64,000 nucleotides of DNA, from the NCBI RefSeq assembly GCF_001884235.1, contig NZ_MAOI01000065.1, positions 111,473 through 175,472 of the forward strand. Direction: 5' to 3'. Made by a program: the position numbers and the translations under genes. Source of the stretch: Bacillus paramycoides (GTDB lineage: Bacteria; Bacillota; Bacilli; Bacillales; Bacillaceae_G). This document shows, piece by piece, positions 26,905-37,773 of the stretch; positions within the stretch are counted from its first letter, which is position 1; each line of letters begins with the position of its first letter. The notes below the pieces were generated by a model, which had not been told where the DNA came from, did not search any database, and saw only the letters and a list, made by a program, of their open reading frames with translations.

Positions 26905-27894
26905 ATGAATTCTTTACAATTTAATCGTCATCGTCGTTTAAGACAAAGCGGGGGCATGCGTGCGCTTGTGCGTGAAACTTTTTTACATACAGAAGATTTT
27001 ATTTACCCTATTTTTGTATTAGAAGGAGAAAATACTCGTAATGAAGTTCCTTCTATGCCAGGCGTATATCAAATCTCTTTAGATTTATTGCAAGCTGAAA
27101 TGCAAGAAGTTGTTGATTTAGGTATTCGTTCTGTTATTGTATTTGGTTTACCTGCTGAAAAGGATGAAGTTGGGTCATCAGCATATTGTGAGCATGGAAT
27201 TGTACAACTTGCAATTAAACAAATTAAAGATGAGTTCCCTGAGCTAGTAGTAGTTGCAGATACATGTTTATGCCAATTCACAAGCCATGGTCATTGCGGT
27301 GTTATTGAAGATGGCGTTATTTTAAATGATGAGTCTCTTGCAGTTCTTGCAAAAACAGCTGTAAGCCAAGCGAAAGCAGGAGCAGACATTATTGCTCCAT
27401 CTAATATGATGGATGGATTTGTAACGGCAATTCGTCACGCGTTAGATGAAAATGGTTTTTCACACGTACCAGTTATGTCGTACGCTGTGAAATATTCATC
27501 AGCATTTTACGGACCGTTCCGTGATGCAGCACATGGTGCACCGCAGTTCGGTGATCGTAAAACATATCAAATGGACCCAGCAAATCGTATGGAAGCATTC
27601 CGTGAAGCAGAATCAGATGTAATGGAAGGGGCCGATTTCTTAATTGTAAAACCAGCTCTTTCTTACTTAGATATTGTTCGTGATGTGAAAAATAACTTTA
27701 ACTTACCAGTCGTAGCTTACAATGTAAGTGGTGAATATTCTATGATTAAAGCAGCAGCACAAAATGGCTGGATTAACGAAAAAGAAGTTGTATTAGAGAA
27801 ATTAATAAGCATGAAGCGCGCAGGAGCAGACTTAATTATTACGTATCATGCGAAAGACGCAGCAAGATGGTTACAAGAAGGGGGCGCTAAATAA
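26905..27894 (+). CDS. hemB: delta-aminolevulinic acid dehydratase (porphobilinogen synthase)
   Basis: 329 residues. Condenses two 5-aminolevulinates. The metal-binding Cys cluster is [14 protein letters not shown]; Schiff-base lysines are in [18 protein letters not shown] and [10 protein letters not shown]. The stop codon shares one base with the hemL start. Confidence 0.97.
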   Translation: MNSLQFNRHRRLRQSGGMRALVRETFLHTEDFIYPIFVLEGENTRNEVPSMPGVYQISLDLLQAEMQEVVDLGIRSVIVFGLPAEKDEVGSSAYCEHGIVQLAIKQIKDEFPELVVVADTCLCQFTSHGHCGVIEDGVILNDESLAVLAKTAVSQAKAGADIIAPSNMMDGFVTAIRHALDENGFSHVPVMSYAVKYSSAFYGPFRDAAHGAPQFGDRKTYQMDPANRMEAFREAESDVMEGADFLIVKPALSYLDIVRDVKNNFNLPVVAYNVSGEYSMIKAAAQNGWINEKEVVLEKLISMKRAGADLIITYHAKDAARWLQEGGAK

Positions 27895-29183
27895 TGAAAA
27901 AGTTTGATAAATCGATTGCAGCATTTGAAGAGGCACAAGATTTAATGCCTGGGGGCGTAAATAGTCCTGTTCGTGCTTTTAAGTCTGTTGGTATGAATCC
28001 ATTGTTTATGGAGCGTGGAAAAGGCTCTAAAGTATATGATATCGATGGTAATGAATACATCGATTACGTATTATCGTGGGGACCTTTAATTCATGGTCAT
28101 GCGAACGATCGTGTTGTTGAGGCTTTAAAAGCTGTTGCTGAAAAAGGAACAAGCTTTGGTGCACCAACAGAAATTGAAAATAAACTAGCAAAACTTGTTA
28201 TTGAGCGCGTGCCATCGATTGAGATAGTACGTATGGTTAACTCTGGAACAGAGGCGACAATGAGTGCGCTACGTTTAGCACGTGGTTATACAGGGCGTAA
28301 CAAAATTTTGAAATTCATTGGTTGTTATCACGGTCATGGTGATTCTTTATTAATTAAAGCAGGTTCGGGTGTAGCGACGTTAGGTTTACCAGATAGCCCT
28401 GGTGTACCAGAAGGTGTAGCGAAAAATACGATTACAGTAGCGTATAACGATTTAGAAAGTGTAAAATATGCTTTCGAACAATTCGGTGATGACATCGCTT
28501 GTGTAATTGTAGAACCAGTGGCAGGAAATATGGGGGTTGTTCCTCCGCAACCAGGATTTTTAGAAGGACTTCGTGAAGTGACAGAGCAAAACGGTTCACT
28601 GCTTATTTTTGATGAAGTAATGACAGGATTCCGCGTTGCTTACAACTGTGGACAAGGTTACTACGGCGTAACACCTGATTTAACTTGTTTAGGTAAAGTA
28701 ATCGGTGGTGGTTTACCGGTAGGAGCATACGGTGGTAAAGCAGAAATTATGCGTCAGGTTGCGCCAAGCGGACCGATTTACCAAGCGGGTACATTATCAG
28801 GTAATCCACTTGCAATGGCAGCAGGTTATGAAACGTTAGTACAGTTAACACCAGAATCGTACGTGGAATTTGAGCGTAAAGCAGAAATGTTAGAGGCTGG
28901 ATTACGTAAAGCGGCTGAAAAACATGGCATTCCTCATCATATTAACCGCGCAGGCTCTATGATTGGTATTTTCTTTACAGATGAGCCTGTAATCAATTAC
29001 GATGCAGCAAAATCTTCGAATTTAGAATTCTTTGCAGCTTACTATCGTGAAATGGTAGAACAAGGTGTATTTTTACCACCTTCTCAATTTGAAGGTTTAT
29101 TCTTATCGACAGCACATAGTGATGCAGATATTGAAGCGACAATTGCGGCGGCTGAAATTGCAATGTCAAAATTAAAAGCATAA
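27894..29183 (+). CDS. hemL: glutamate-1-semialdehyde 2,1-aminomutase
   Basis: 429 residues, class III aminotransferase fold. Makes 5-aminolevulinate from the HemA product. Landmarks: [39 protein letters not shown] and the PLP lysine in [16 protein letters not shown]. Overlaps hemB by one base (TAATG). Last gene of the operon. Confidence 0.97.
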   Translation: MKKFDKSIAAFEEAQDLMPGGVNSPVRAFKSVGMNPLFMERGKGSKVYDIDGNEYIDYVLSWGPLIHGHANDRVVEALKAVAEKGTSFGAPTEIENKLAKLVIERVPSIEIVRMVNSGTEATMSALRLARGYTGRNKILKFIGCYHGHGDSLLIKAGSGVATLGLPDSPGVPEGVAKNTITVAYNDLESVKYAFEQFGDDIACVIVEPVAGNMGVVPPQPGFLEGLREVTEQNGSLLIFDEVMTGFRVAYNCGQGYYGVTPDLTCLGKVIGGGLPVGAYGGKAEIMRQVAPSGPIYQAGTLSGNPLAMAAGYETLVQLTPESYVEFERKAEMLEAGLRKAAEKHGIPHHINRAGSMIGIFFTDEPVINYDAAKSSNLEFFAAYYREMVEQGVFLPPSQFEGLFLSTAHSDADIEATIAAAEIAMSKLKA

Positions 29184-29193
29184 TTTCTTAGAG

Positions 29194-29228
29194 AAAATCG
29201 CTCTCCATAAGGGGAGCGATTTTTTTTA
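29194..29228 (+). terminator. terminator of the hem operon
   Basis: AAAATCGCTCTCC-ATAA-GGGGAGCGATTTT with a long T-run. Confidence 0.92.
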
Positions 29229-29292
29229 TTCATAAAGTGGTCTTCAGAAACATAAATCTGTAATGACATATAGTTTGGGAGGGGGAAAAGAA

Positions 29293-30285
29293 GTGGCAAC
29301 AGATCATTCATTACGATTTTCGTTAAAAGAATCTGTTTGGTTCCAAAAAGGACAGGAAGTCGAAGAACTTTTGTCAATTTCGTTAGATCCAGACGTTGAG
29401 ATAGAAGAACTCGATCATGAAGTTATCGTGAGAGGGCAATTAGATTTAACGGGAGAGTACGTTGCAAGGCAAGATGATTCAGCTTATTCATTAAGGGAAC
29501 TATCACCAGCAAAGGCAATTGATTATGTAGAAACAAGGGAAGACGGGGTTAATGAGCTTGTCCATTCCTTTCCACTCGAAATATCAATTCCAAGAAATCG
29601 AGTGAAAGTAATTGAAGAGTTATATGTATCAATCGAGGAATTTGATTATGAGTTAAAGGAACATGGTTGCTTACAACTATTAGCGGATATATCCATTTCA
29701 GGTTTATGTGATGAAGAAAGAATTGAGGAAGAAGAGGAAGAAGAGGGATATGCTGAGTTAGAAGAGGATACTCAAGCTGAAGAAGAGGAAAGTAGACCAG
29801 CGCAGCTTGAAGAAGTATCAGCTTATAAAGAATCAGATGGATGGGAAGATTACGCATTTGAACCGTTCCAGCTAGAAGAAAGGAAAGAGCAGGAAATAGA
29901 GGAAGAGGAAGTCGAAGTCGAAGTCGAGGAGTTTGAGAATGTGGCGCGTGAAGAGGAGCAAGAAAAAGCGCCACAGTTTGAATTGTTCGGAAGAAAAGAT
30001 TTTAAGAAAGAGAAAGCGAAAAAGCAGGAAGCGCAAGAGGAAGAAGCTTACTCGCAGCGAGATGAAAACGCACTTTATTTAACGAAAATATTTACGAAAG
30101 AACCAGAAGAAGAATTTACGAAGTTAAGAATGTATTTCGTACAAGAAGGAGATACAATTGAATCAGTTGCAGAACGTTATGAAACGTCTGTACAAAACCT
30201 ATACCGTGTAAATCAAACAGAAGATATATATTTAACTACAGGGCAAATTATATATATTCCTGTTTCAAAAGCAAAGGTGAAATAA
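29293..30285 (+). CDS. spoVID: SpoVID, spore coat morphogenetic protein
   Basis: 330 residues from GTG 29293, with GGGAGGGGG upstream. The N-terminal ~140-residue domain begins HSLRFSLKESVWFQKGQEV, typical of SpoVID. A long Glu-rich low-complexity linker covers about 150-270, and a C-terminal LysM domain follows (YFVQEGDTIESVAERYETS ... IIYIPVSK). Family knowledge: SpoVID attaches coat to the spore and recruits SafA, whose gene is at the other end of this window. Position after hemL and before ysxE matches B. subtilis. Confidence 0.9.
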   Translation: MATDHSLRFSLKESVWFQKGQEVEELLSISLDPDVEIEELDHEVIVRGQLDLTGEYVARQDDSAYSLRELSPAKAIDYVETREDGVNELVHSFPLEISIPRNRVKVIEELYVSIEEFDYELKEHGCLQLLADISISGLCDEERIEEEEEEEGYAELEEDTQAEEEESRPAQLEEVSAYKESDGWEDYAFEPFQLEERKEQEIEEEEVEVEVEEFENVAREEEQEKAPQFELFGRKDFKKEKAKKQEAQEEEAYSQRDENALYLTKIFTKEPEEEFTKLRMYFVQEGDTIESVAERYETSVQNLYRVNQTEDIYLTTGQIIYIPVSKAKVK

Positions 30286-30316
30286 GTGAGTGAGTTTTTT
30301 TCACTCACCTCTTTTC
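30285..30316 (+). terminator. terminator after spoVID
   Basis: AGTGAGTGA/TCACTCACCT stem, with CTCTTTTC tail. Confidence 0.75.
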
Positions 30317-30358
30317 TTTTCCTAGAAGCTATGTTTTGAATAAGAAAGGGTTATTCGT

Positions 30359-31384
30359 ATGGATATTGAATTACGAAATCGCTATGAACCCATTGTGAAG
30401 CAATATAGATTGGACACTCAGCATATGGAAGAGCACGGAAGTGTAATGAAAATTTATACGAATCAAGGTCCGTATGCGTTAAAGAGAATACAAGATAGGA
30501 AATTAGAGCGGAATAACTTTTTGCATCACATTCAATACTTGAAGGAGAAAGGTTTTTCGAATTATGTACCTATATATCATGCGACGGACGGGAACTATAT
30601 TTTAAGTGATGGGACGTATAGTTATTATTTAATGCCTTGGTTAGAACGTGTAGAAGGCAACGGCGAGGATAATGATCAATATCATAAAATGTTCCAGACA
30701 CTTGGAATGTTGCATCAAAAAACGGTGAAAGAGGAGACTTATACAGAAGAAGATTTAGAAAAGCATTATACGAATATATCGGAACGCTGGGAAAATGATG
30801 GTGAGATGTTAGAAGAGTTTCTTGTAGAATCTGAAGCGAAGTGGTATATGTCTCCATTTGAATTACAATATTGTACGTATTATCACCATGTTATGAGAGC
30901 ACGTGAGTTCGCAACGAAACAATTAAATGAATGGCATGATGCAATGAAAGAAAAGGAAAAAACACGTATTACCTTCGTTCACGGAAATGTATCGCTTAAC
31001 CATTTTTTATTTGATTATGAACGAAACGGTTATTTTATTAGTTTAGAAAAATCACAGTTTGCCACACCCGTACAAGATATCGTTAGCTTTTATTCAAGAT
31101 CTTTGAACACATATCCAATTGCACGGAGTGACCGCTTTGAATGGTATCAAATGTATCAAAAAAATTTTCCGTTTACGAAAGAGGAGCAACTTCTTATGTT
31201 TGCGTATATGACGTACCCATCGCATTTTATTCGGCAAATTGAGTCTTATACGAAAAGAAGACAGAGTCGTAATGAAGAAAATGAGCTCCGCGGAGTGAAA
31301 AGCCTGCAACAATCGCATTGGCTCGTTAGCAATACAGAATATTTCCTTTCACAATTACAAGCTGCCCAGCAAGGGAACGGATAA
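30359..31384 (+). CDS. ysxE: YsxE, CotS-like kinase-fold spore protein
   Basis: 341 residues with the aminoglycoside-phosphotransferase/CotS fold. Family pattern: GPYALKRIQD (nucleotide-binding Lys region) and the catalytic-loop position ITFVHGNVSLNHFLFD, where the usual HxD is HGN, so kinase activity is doubtful. A later DFG-like position is FISLEKS, also non-canonical. Probably a coat-associated pseudokinase acting with SpoVID. Ribosome site AAGAAAGGG. Confidence 0.85.
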   Translation: MDIELRNRYEPIVKQYRLDTQHMEEHGSVMKIYTNQGPYALKRIQDRKLERNNFLHHIQYLKEKGFSNYVPIYHATDGNYILSDGTYSYYLMPWLERVEGNGEDNDQYHKMFQTLGMLHQKTVKEETYTEEDLEKHYTNISERWENDGEMLEEFLVESEAKWYMSPFELQYCTYYHHVMRAREFATKQLNEWHDAMKEKEKTRITFVHGNVSLNHFLFDYERNGYFISLEKSQFATPVQDIVSFYSRSLNTYPIARSDRFEWYQMYQKNFPFTKEEQLLMFAYMTYPSHFIRQIESYTKRRQSRNEENELRGVKSLQQSHWLVSNTEYFLSQLQAAQQGNG

Positions 31385-31535
31385 AGAAGATAAGTAGGGC
31401 GTGCTCTGCTTGTCTTTTTTTGTGAGATAAAAGTCGTAGTCTCAAATTTATCTTGACGAATAAGGTTTCGTTTTTTACACTATTGTATATAATAATTAAC
31501 AATCATATAAATGCATTGAAGGGGAAGAGTATAAC

Positions 31536-31760
31536 ATGAAACGTCTTCAGAGAGGGGAATCATTAGCTGAGAGATTCTCTAGATAGTTATGTTAGAAGGT
31601 AGCCCTGGAGCATCTTTTCTGAACGGAATGATTCTCATTAGGAAAAGACGGATTTGTCCGTTATCAAATTAAGAGTATAAGCAAATTCTGAATTTGTTTG
31701 TAAATAAAGGTGGTACCGCGATGTCCCTCGTCCTTTTTTGGATGAGGGACATTTTTTATT
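31536..31760 (+). promoter_or_regulatory. T-box leader of valS
   Basis: Between ysxE and valS lies a classic T-box leader. The conserved AAGGTGGTACCGCG is at 31707-31720 (its TGGT pairs with an uncharged tRNA ending ACCA, consistent with tRNA-Val). It is followed by the terminator stem GTCCCTCGTCC/GGATGAGGGAC (31723-31750) and T-run to 31760. Stem I spans about 31540-31640. I could not fix the specifier codon by eye. High uncharged tRNA-Val should favour read-through. Confidence 0.93.
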
Positions 31761-31776
31761 TTAAGGAGGGAAAATA

Positions 31777-34422
31777 ATGTCAAACACGGAAAAGAATTTA
31801 CCAACTAAATATGATCATATGTCCGTTGAAGAAGGCCTTTATCAATGGTGGCTTGAAGGCAAATATTTCGAAGCAACAGGAGATGAAAAGAAACAACCTT
31901 ATACAATCGTAATCCCACCGCCAAACGTAACTGGTAAGTTGCACTTAGGTCATGCTTGGGATACGACGCTTCAAGATATTTTAACTCGTACAAAGCGTAT
32001 GCAAGGTTACGATGTATTATGGCTTCCAGGAATGGACCATGCTGGTATCGCAACACAAGCGAAAGTAGAAGGAAAACTTCGTGAAGAAGGTATTTCACGT
32101 TACGATCTTGGCCGTGAGAAGTTCCTTGAAAAAGCTTGGGAATGGAAAGAAGAGTACGCTTCTCACATTCGTCAACAATGGGGGAAAGTTGGTTTAGGAC
32201 TAGACTATTCTCGCGAACGTTTCACATTAGATGAAGGTTTATCCGATGCGGTTAATAAAGTATTCGTTCAATTATACGAAAAAGGCTTAATTTACCGCGG
32301 TGAATATATTATCAACTGGGACCCAGCAACACGCACGGCTCTTTCTGATATTGAAGTAATTCATAAAGAAGTTCAAGGTGCGTTCTACCATATGAACTAT
32401 CCGTTAACAGATGGTTCTGGTCACATTCGTCTTGCAACAACTCGTCCAGAAACGATGCTTGGTGATACAGCAGTAGCAGTACACCCAGAAGATGATCGTT
32501 ACAAACATTTAATCGGAAAAACAGTTACACTTCCAATCGTAGGCCGTGAGATTCCGATTATTGCTGATGAATACGTAGAAAAAGACTTCGGAACAGGCGT
32601 TGTAAAAATTACACCAGCTCATGACCCGAATGACTTTGAAGTAGGTAACCGTCATGACTTACCACGTATTTTAGTAATGAACGAAGATGGAACGATGAAC
32701 GAAAAAGCTGGTAAGTACAACGGTATGGATCGTTTCGAATGCCGTAAAGCGTTAGTGAAAGACTTACAAGAAGCTGGCGTATTAGTAGAAATCGAGCCTC
32801 ATATGCACTCAGTAGGTCATAGTGAGCGTAGCGGTGCAGTTGTTGAGCCTTACTTATCAACACAATGGTTCGTAAAAATGGCTCCACTTGCAGAAAAAGC
32901 GGTAGAACTTCAACAAAAAGAAGAAGAAAAAGTAACGTTCGTACCAGAGCGTTTTGAAAACACATACTTACGCTGGATGGAAAACATTCATGACTGGTGT
33001 ATTTCTCGTCAATTATGGTGGGGACACCGCATTCCAGCTTGGTATCATAAAGAAACTGGTGAAGTATACGTAGGTACAGAAGCGCCAGCAGATATTGAAA
33101 ACTGGAATCAAGATAATGACGTACTTGATACATGGTTCAGTTCAGCTTTATGGCCATTCTCAACACTTGGTTGGCCAAACGAAGATGCAGCAGACTTTAA
33201 ACGTTACTATTCAACAGATGCACTAGTAACTGGTTATGACATTATCTTCTTCTGGGTATCTCGTATGATTTTCCAAGGTTTAGAGTTTACGGGAGAGCGT
33301 CCATTTAAAGATGTATTAATTCACGGTTTAGTTCGTGATGAGCAAGGACGTAAAATGAGTAAATCTCTTGGTAACGGCATCGACCCGATGGATGTTATCG
33401 AGAAGTACGGTGCAGATGCAATGCGTTACTTCTTATCAACAGGAAGTGCACCAGGCCAAGATTTACGTTTCAGCATGGAGAAAGTAGAATCTACTTGGAA
33501 CTTCATTAATAAAATTTGGAACGCATCACGTTTCGTATTAATGAACATGGATGATATGAAGTATGAAGAAATTGATTTAACTGGTGAAAAATCAGTTGCA
33601 GATAAGTGGATTTTAACTCGCTTAAACGAAACAATCGAAAGTGTAACACGTAACATGGATAAATATGAGTTCGGTGAAGCTGGTCGTTCATTATACAACT
33701 TCATCTGGGATGATTTCTGTGACTGGTACATTGAGATGGCGAAACTTCCACTATATGGTGAAGATGAAGCAGCTAAGAAAACAACTCGTTCTATTTTAGC
33801 TTACGTATTAGACCAAACAATGCGTCTATTACACCCATTCATGCCATTTGTAACAGAGAAAATTTGGCAACACTTACCACATGAAGGTGAGTCTATTACA
33901 GTAGCTGCATGGCCAACAGTTCGCGAAGATTTACAAGATAAAGAGGCGGCAGCAGAAATGCACCTTCTAGTTGATATCATTCGCTCTGTTCGTAACATCC
34001 GTGCAGAAGTAAATACGCCAATGAGTAAAAAAGTTCAAATGCAAATTAAAGCAAAAGACGAGGCGGTACTAGCTCAACTTACGAAAAACAGCTCTTACAT
34101 TGAGCGTTTCTGTAATCCAAGTGAATTAACAATTAAAACTGATTTACAAGCGCCAGAAAAAGCGATGACTGCAATCGTATCAGGTGCAGAGTTATTCTTA
34201 CCGTTAGCTGATCTTATCAATCTTGATGAAGAGAAAGCTCGTCTTGAAAAAGAACTTGAGAAATTCGATAAAGAAGTAGAACGTGTACAGAAGAAACTTT
34301 CAAACCAAGGATTCGTAGCGAAAGCTCCTGCAGCAGTTATTGATGGAGAGCGTGCGAAAGAGCAAGATTATCTAGAAAAACGTGAAGCGGTTCGTCAACG
34401 TCTAGCTGACCTAGAGAAATAA
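31777..34422 (+). CDS. valS: valyl-tRNA synthetase
   Basis: 881 residues, class Ia synthetase. [15 protein letters not shown] holds the HIGH motif and [10 protein letters not shown] the KMSKS motif. The editing domain follows [19 protein letters not shown]. The C-terminal coiled coil ([20 protein letters not shown]) is characteristic of ValRS. Expression is controlled by the T-box upstream. AAGGAGGG precedes the ATG. Confidence 0.98.
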   Translation: MSNTEKNLPTKYDHMSVEEGLYQWWLEGKYFEATGDEKKQPYTIVIPPPNVTGKLHLGHAWDTTLQDILTRTKRMQGYDVLWLPGMDHAGIATQAKVEGKLREEGISRYDLGREKFLEKAWEWKEEYASHIRQQWGKVGLGLDYSRERFTLDEGLSDAVNKVFVQLYEKGLIYRGEYIINWDPATRTALSDIEVIHKEVQGAFYHMNYPLTDGSGHIRLATTRPETMLGDTAVAVHPEDDRYKHLIGKTVTLPIVGREIPIIADEYVEKDFGTGVVKITPAHDPNDFEVGNRHDLPRILVMNEDGTMNEKAGKYNGMDRFECRKALVKDLQEAGVLVEIEPHMHSVGHSERSGAVVEPYLSTQWFVKMAPLAEKAVELQQKEEEKVTFVPERFENTYLRWMENIHDWCISRQLWWGHRIPAWYHKETGEVYVGTEAPADIENWNQDNDVLDTWFSSALWPFSTLGWPNEDAADFKRYYSTDALVTGYDIIFFWVSRMIFQGLEFTGERPFKDVLIHGLVRDEQGRKMSKSLGNGIDPMDVIEKYGADAMRYFLSTGSAPGQDLRFSMEKVESTWNFINKIWNASRFVLMNMDDMKYEEIDLTGEKSVADKWILTRLNETIESVTRNMDKYEFGEAGRSLYNFIWDDFCDWYIEMAKLPLYGEDEAAKKTTRSILAYVLDQTMRLLHPFMPFVTEKIWQHLPHEGESITVAAWPTVREDLQDKEAAAEMHLLVDIIRSVRNIRAEVNTPMSKKVQMQIKAKDEAVLAQLTKNSSYIERFCNPSELTIKTDLQAPEKAMTAIVSGAELFLPLADLINLDEEKARLEKELEKFDKEVERVQKKLSNQGFVAKAPAAVIDGERAKEQDYLEKREAVRQRLADLEK

Positions 34423-34433
34423 AAATGTTTTTC

Positions 34434-34466
34434 AGAGACTCACTATATTGGTGAGTCTCTTTTCTT
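34434..34466 (+). terminator. terminator after valS
   Basis: AGAGACTCAC/GTGAGTCTCT with TTTTCTTT. Confidence 0.88.
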
Positions 34467-34516
34467 TGCGTATAATAGAATTATGAAGGTTGTCTTTTGA
34501 AAGGGGAATAACATAC

Positions 34517-35818
34517 GTGATACATACATACGAAGAAGCGATAGGATGGATTCATAGCCGATTGAAGTTTGGTATTAAACCAGGATTAGAAAGAATGAGA
34601 TGGATGCTAGAAGAGCTCGGAAATCCAGAGCGTCACATAAAATGTGTTCATCTTGCTGGCACAAATGGAAAAGGTTCAACTTTAACATATATGCGCTACA
34701 TGTTAGAAGGTGCAAAATATAAGGTAGGAACGTTTACATCTCCTTATATAGAAACATTTAATGAACGTATAAGTGTAAACGGAACACCAATTGCAGATGA
34801 AGAGATTGCAGAACTTGTAAATATGGTAAAGCCAGTCGTTGAAAAATTAGATGAGACGGACTTAGGGGAAGCGACAGAGTTTGAAATTATTACAGTAATG
34901 GCAATTTGTTATTTCGGTAAAGTTAATTTCTGTGATGTTGTTTTATTTGAAACGGGACTTGGGGGAAGATTTGATTCTACAAATGTTATTCATCCTGTTC
35001 TCACGATTATTACGAATATCGGTCACGATCATATGCATATTTTAGGAAATACACTAGGAGAAATTGCATATGAAAAAGCAGGGATTATTAAGTCTGGTGT
35101 GCCGGTTATTACTGGTGTGCAAGATGAAGAAGCATTGCAAGTAATTCAAAGAGTTGCGAAGGAAAATCATGCAAACGTATATGAACTTGGCAAACAGTTT
35201 ACATCACTACATAAACATTCTAATGAAGATGGGGAACATTTTGATTTTTCTTGTCCATTTGCCTCGTTTGAAGATGTTCGGATTTCAATGAAAGGGAGTC
35301 ATCAAGTAGGGAATGCTTCACTAGCGCTTATGGCGATTATGTATTTGAAAACATATTTATCATTTTTAATTAATGAAGAGGAAATGAAGGTTGGATTACA
35401 AGAAGCGTACTGGATTGGTCGATTTGAAAAGTTACAAAGTAATCCAGATATTATAATAGACGGTGCTCATAATCCAGAAGGTATTGAAAGTCTTGTGAAA
35501 ACGGTAGAGGCACATTATAAAGATAAAAATGTAATAATTTTATTTACTGCTCTTGGAGACAAACAGTTGCATAACATGGTAGGACAATTAGAAGAAATTG
35601 CTGATGAAATAATATTTACGACATTTGCTTTTGATCGTGCTATTTCTGCTGACAAACTTGCATCGTATTCACAAAAAGAATCAAAATTAATTTTTGAAGA
35701 TTGGAAAGAGGCAATTGATACGAAGATTGAAATGATAGGAGAAAATGATGTCTTCATCATAACAGGTTCTCTATATTTCATTTCTGAAGTTCGAAAATAT
35801 ATTCGCAAGAAAAACTAG
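34517..35818 (+). CDS. folC: folylpolyglutamate synthase / dihydrofolate synthase
   Basis: 433 residues from GTG 34517 (AAGGGGAA 8 bases upstream). Mur-ligase fold: P-loop LAGTNGKGSTLTY, ETGLGGRFDSTN, ITNIGHDHMHILG, and DGAHNPEGI. Adds glutamate tails to folates, or joins glutamate to dihydropteroate. Order valS-folC-spoIIB is as in B. subtilis. Confidence 0.95.
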   Translation: MIHTYEEAIGWIHSRLKFGIKPGLERMRWMLEELGNPERHIKCVHLAGTNGKGSTLTYMRYMLEGAKYKVGTFTSPYIETFNERISVNGTPIADEEIAELVNMVKPVVEKLDETDLGEATEFEIITVMAICYFGKVNFCDVVLFETGLGGRFDSTNVIHPVLTIITNIGHDHMHILGNTLGEIAYEKAGIIKSGVPVITGVQDEEALQVIQRVAKENHANVYELGKQFTSLHKHSNEDGEHFDFSCPFASFEDVRISMKGSHQVGNASLALMAIMYLKTYLSFLINEEEMKVGLQEAYWIGRFEKLQSNPDIIIDGAHNPEGIESLVKTVEAHYKDKNVIILFTALGDKQLHNMVGQLEEIADEIIFTTFAFDRAISADKLASYSQKESKLIFEDWKEAIDTKIEMIGENDVFIITGSLYFISEVRKYIRKKN

Positions 35819-35843
35819 ATAGTATTTGCTATCTAGTTTTTTG
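35812..35843 (+). terminator. terminator after folC
   Basis: AACTAGATAG/CTATCTAGTT followed by TTTTG; overlaps the stop codon. Confidence 0.85.
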
Positions 35844-35982
35844 TTCTACAAATGAAGTCAAATGCATACATATAAGATAATTATATAGGGTAATTTGGCG
35901 AATTCCTCTGACAAATATCTCGTTTTTTTGTGAAATGAATATGATATGATGCGGACAACGATAAGAGGTGAGGTGTGAGTGT

Positions 35983-36930
35983 ATGGACAAGCAATCACGA
36001 ACAATCTCGGTGAAAGTAAATGGAACAGAAGCGAAGTATGAGGAAAAGAAGAAAGATGAGTTTGAATGGATGGTAGTAGAAAGTGAAAGACCGCAAAATG
36101 TCGTGCCGTTTCAAAAAGCGAAGGCAGCGCATATGGGAAAATACCGAAAGAAATGGAGTAATACACTAATCGTAATAGTTGCAACTGCAATTATTATTGG
36201 TACGGCATTTGGAATGGGGATGCTTCATTTGCTAACGGGACAAGGGACAACAGGAGAAAGTACGGCAACAACTTCGAAGCAGATGGGGAATGAGGAAAAA
36301 AAGGTGGGCGGAACGACAGAACCAAAAGAGGAAAAACCAAAAGCGCAAGGGGCTTCATTAGAACCAATGAAATTATTTTTTGTTCAGGGAGGGCTTTATT
36401 CTTCTGAAGAAAAGGGACAGGCCGCTCTTGAAGAGTGGAAAAGTAATGGAGGTATTGCTGCTTTGAAACCAAGTGGTGATAAGTATGCGCTAGTTGTTGG
36501 AGTTGCGAGTGATGAACAGGTAGTTAATCAATTAATAGATCAGTATAAGCAAGATGGCGTTTCAGTTTTGAAAAAGAATTGGGATATTACAGATAAAGCA
36601 TTACTCAAAAATGATAAGGAAGTAGGTGGGTTTTTAGCGAAAGTGCAGCCATTATATACTCATTTAACAAAATATGTGTCCACCGTACAAACTAGTGGAA
36701 AGAGTAATTCAAAAGATGTAGAGGCGATTGAAAAAGAATGGCAAGCCATTGAAAAGGAAGGGAAGAGTATGAAGCGTGAAGATGCGAAGAAGCTTTATAC
36801 GTATACATCTGTGGCTATGCAAACGATTAAGGAAAGAAAGAGCGATAAGGAATCTGTAGCTAAATTAAATCAAGTTATTATGGATGGATTACTTTCGTAC
36901 GAAAAAATGGTTTCACAAAAAGGAAAATAA
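35983..36930 (+). CDS. spoIIB: SpoIIB, SPOR-domain sporulation protein
   Basis: 315 residues from ATG 35983 (AGAGGTGAGGTG upstream). A cytoplasmic basic N-terminus (~1-55), one membrane helix (WSNTLIVIVATAIIIGTAF), a disordered linker, then a SPOR-like domain (LFFVQGGLYSSEEKGQAALE ... ALVVGVASDEQVVNQLI) and a helical C-terminus. Family knowledge: SpoIIB helps septal peptidoglycan thinning at the start of engulfment. Position between folC and maf supports the call; identity is modest as usual for SpoIIB. Confidence 0.85.
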   Translation: MDKQSRTISVKVNGTEAKYEEKKKDEFEWMVVESERPQNVVPFQKAKAAHMGKYRKKWSNTLIVIVATAIIIGTAFGMGMLHLLTGQGTTGESTATTSKQMGNEEKKVGGTTEPKEEKPKAQGASLEPMKLFFVQGGLYSSEEKGQAALEEWKSNGGIAALKPSGDKYALVVGVASDEQVVNQLIDQYKQDGVSVLKKNWDITDKALLKNDKEVGGFLAKVQPLYTHLTKYVSTVQTSGKSNSKDVEAIEKEWQAIEKEGKSMKREDAKKLYTYTSVAMQTIKERKSDKESVAKLNQVIMDGLLSYEKMVSQKGK

Positions 36931-36949
36931 TAAGATAATGAGATGAAGG

Positions 36950-36984
36950 AGAAAGAAGTATGTATACTTCTTTCTTTTCTTTTG
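36950..36984 (+). terminator. terminator after spoIIB
   Basis: AGAAAGAAGTA/TACTTCTTTCT stem, then TTTCTTTTG. Confidence 0.8.
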
Positions 36985-37148
36985 AATTTAGAGCAAAGTG
37001 CTTTCTTTATGGCAGAATATAATCGCATTTAAAAAGAATCATTATTTTATTTAGAGAAAATGATATTTCTATAATTTGTGGGGAAACTATTCCTTTGATA
37101 CGATTGATTTGAATTGTTCTGCTGCATATGAGAAAGGAAGGAGAAAAT

Positions 37149-37724
37149 ATGAGAAAAATTATTTTAGCTTCAGGATCACCCCGGAGGAAGGAATTACTTG
37201 AATTAGCTGATGTGCCATTTGAAATTGTTGTTAGTGAAGTAGAAGAGACGATTGGTGCATATTCATCACCTTCTGATATTGTTATGTCGCTTGCTTTGCA
37301 AAAAGCATCTGCTGTGGCGGAAAATCATAGTGATCACGTTGTAATAGGTGCAGATACAATTGTTACATATGATTCGCATATTCTTGGAAAGCCGTCTAAT
37401 GAGGCTGAGGCGAAAGAAATGTTACGATTATTATCGGGGAAAACACATGAAGTATACACAGGTGTTGCCATTATATCAAAAGAGAAAACGGCAACTTTTT
37501 ATGAGCGTACAGAAGTAACATTTTGGGAATTAACAGAAGAGGAAATTGACGTATACGTTGCATCGAAGGAACCACTTGATAAAGCAGGAAGCTATGGGAT
37601 TCAAGGTAAAGGGTCTATTTTTGTTCAGCATATTCAAGGGGACTACTACAGTGTAGTTGGATTGCCAATTGCGCGTCTTGTCCGTGAATTAAAGCAGTTT
37701 GATAGCGATGTAACCCATGCGTAA
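37149..37724 (+). CDS. maf: Maf-type nucleotide pyrophosphatase
   Basis: 191 residues from ATG 37149 with AAGGAGGAGA upstream. [13 protein letters not shown] is the Maf signature; VVIGADTIV and [10 protein letters not shown] follow. Family knowledge: hydrolyses dTTP/UTP and modified pyrimidines; in B. subtilis its overproduction affects septation. Upstream neighbour is spoIIB; comC, found between them in B. subtilis, is absent. Confidence 0.95.
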   Translation: MRKIILASGSPRRKELLELADVPFEIVVSEVEETIGAYSSPSDIVMSLALQKASAVAENHSDHVVIGADTIVTYDSHILGKPSNEAEAKEMLRLLSGKTHEVYTGVAIISKEKTATFYERTEVTFWELTEEEIDVYVASKEPLDKAGSYGIQGKGSIFVQHIQGDYYSVVGLPIARLVRELKQFDSDVTHA

Positions 37725-37744
37725 AATTGCATGGGGTTTTCTTT
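37712..37744 (+). terminator. hairpin overlapping the end of maf
   Basis: AACCCATGC/GCATGGGGTT then TTCTTT. Its left arm includes the last maf codons. Confidence 0.7.
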
Positions 37745-37773
37745 GGGAGAAATCGTAAAAAAGGGGTGGAGAG

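Noticed and set aside
29740-29960. Glu-rich repeat in spoVID as a mobile or expanded repeat
   Set aside because: Low-complexity acidic linkers are normal for SpoVID and there is no regular DNA period.
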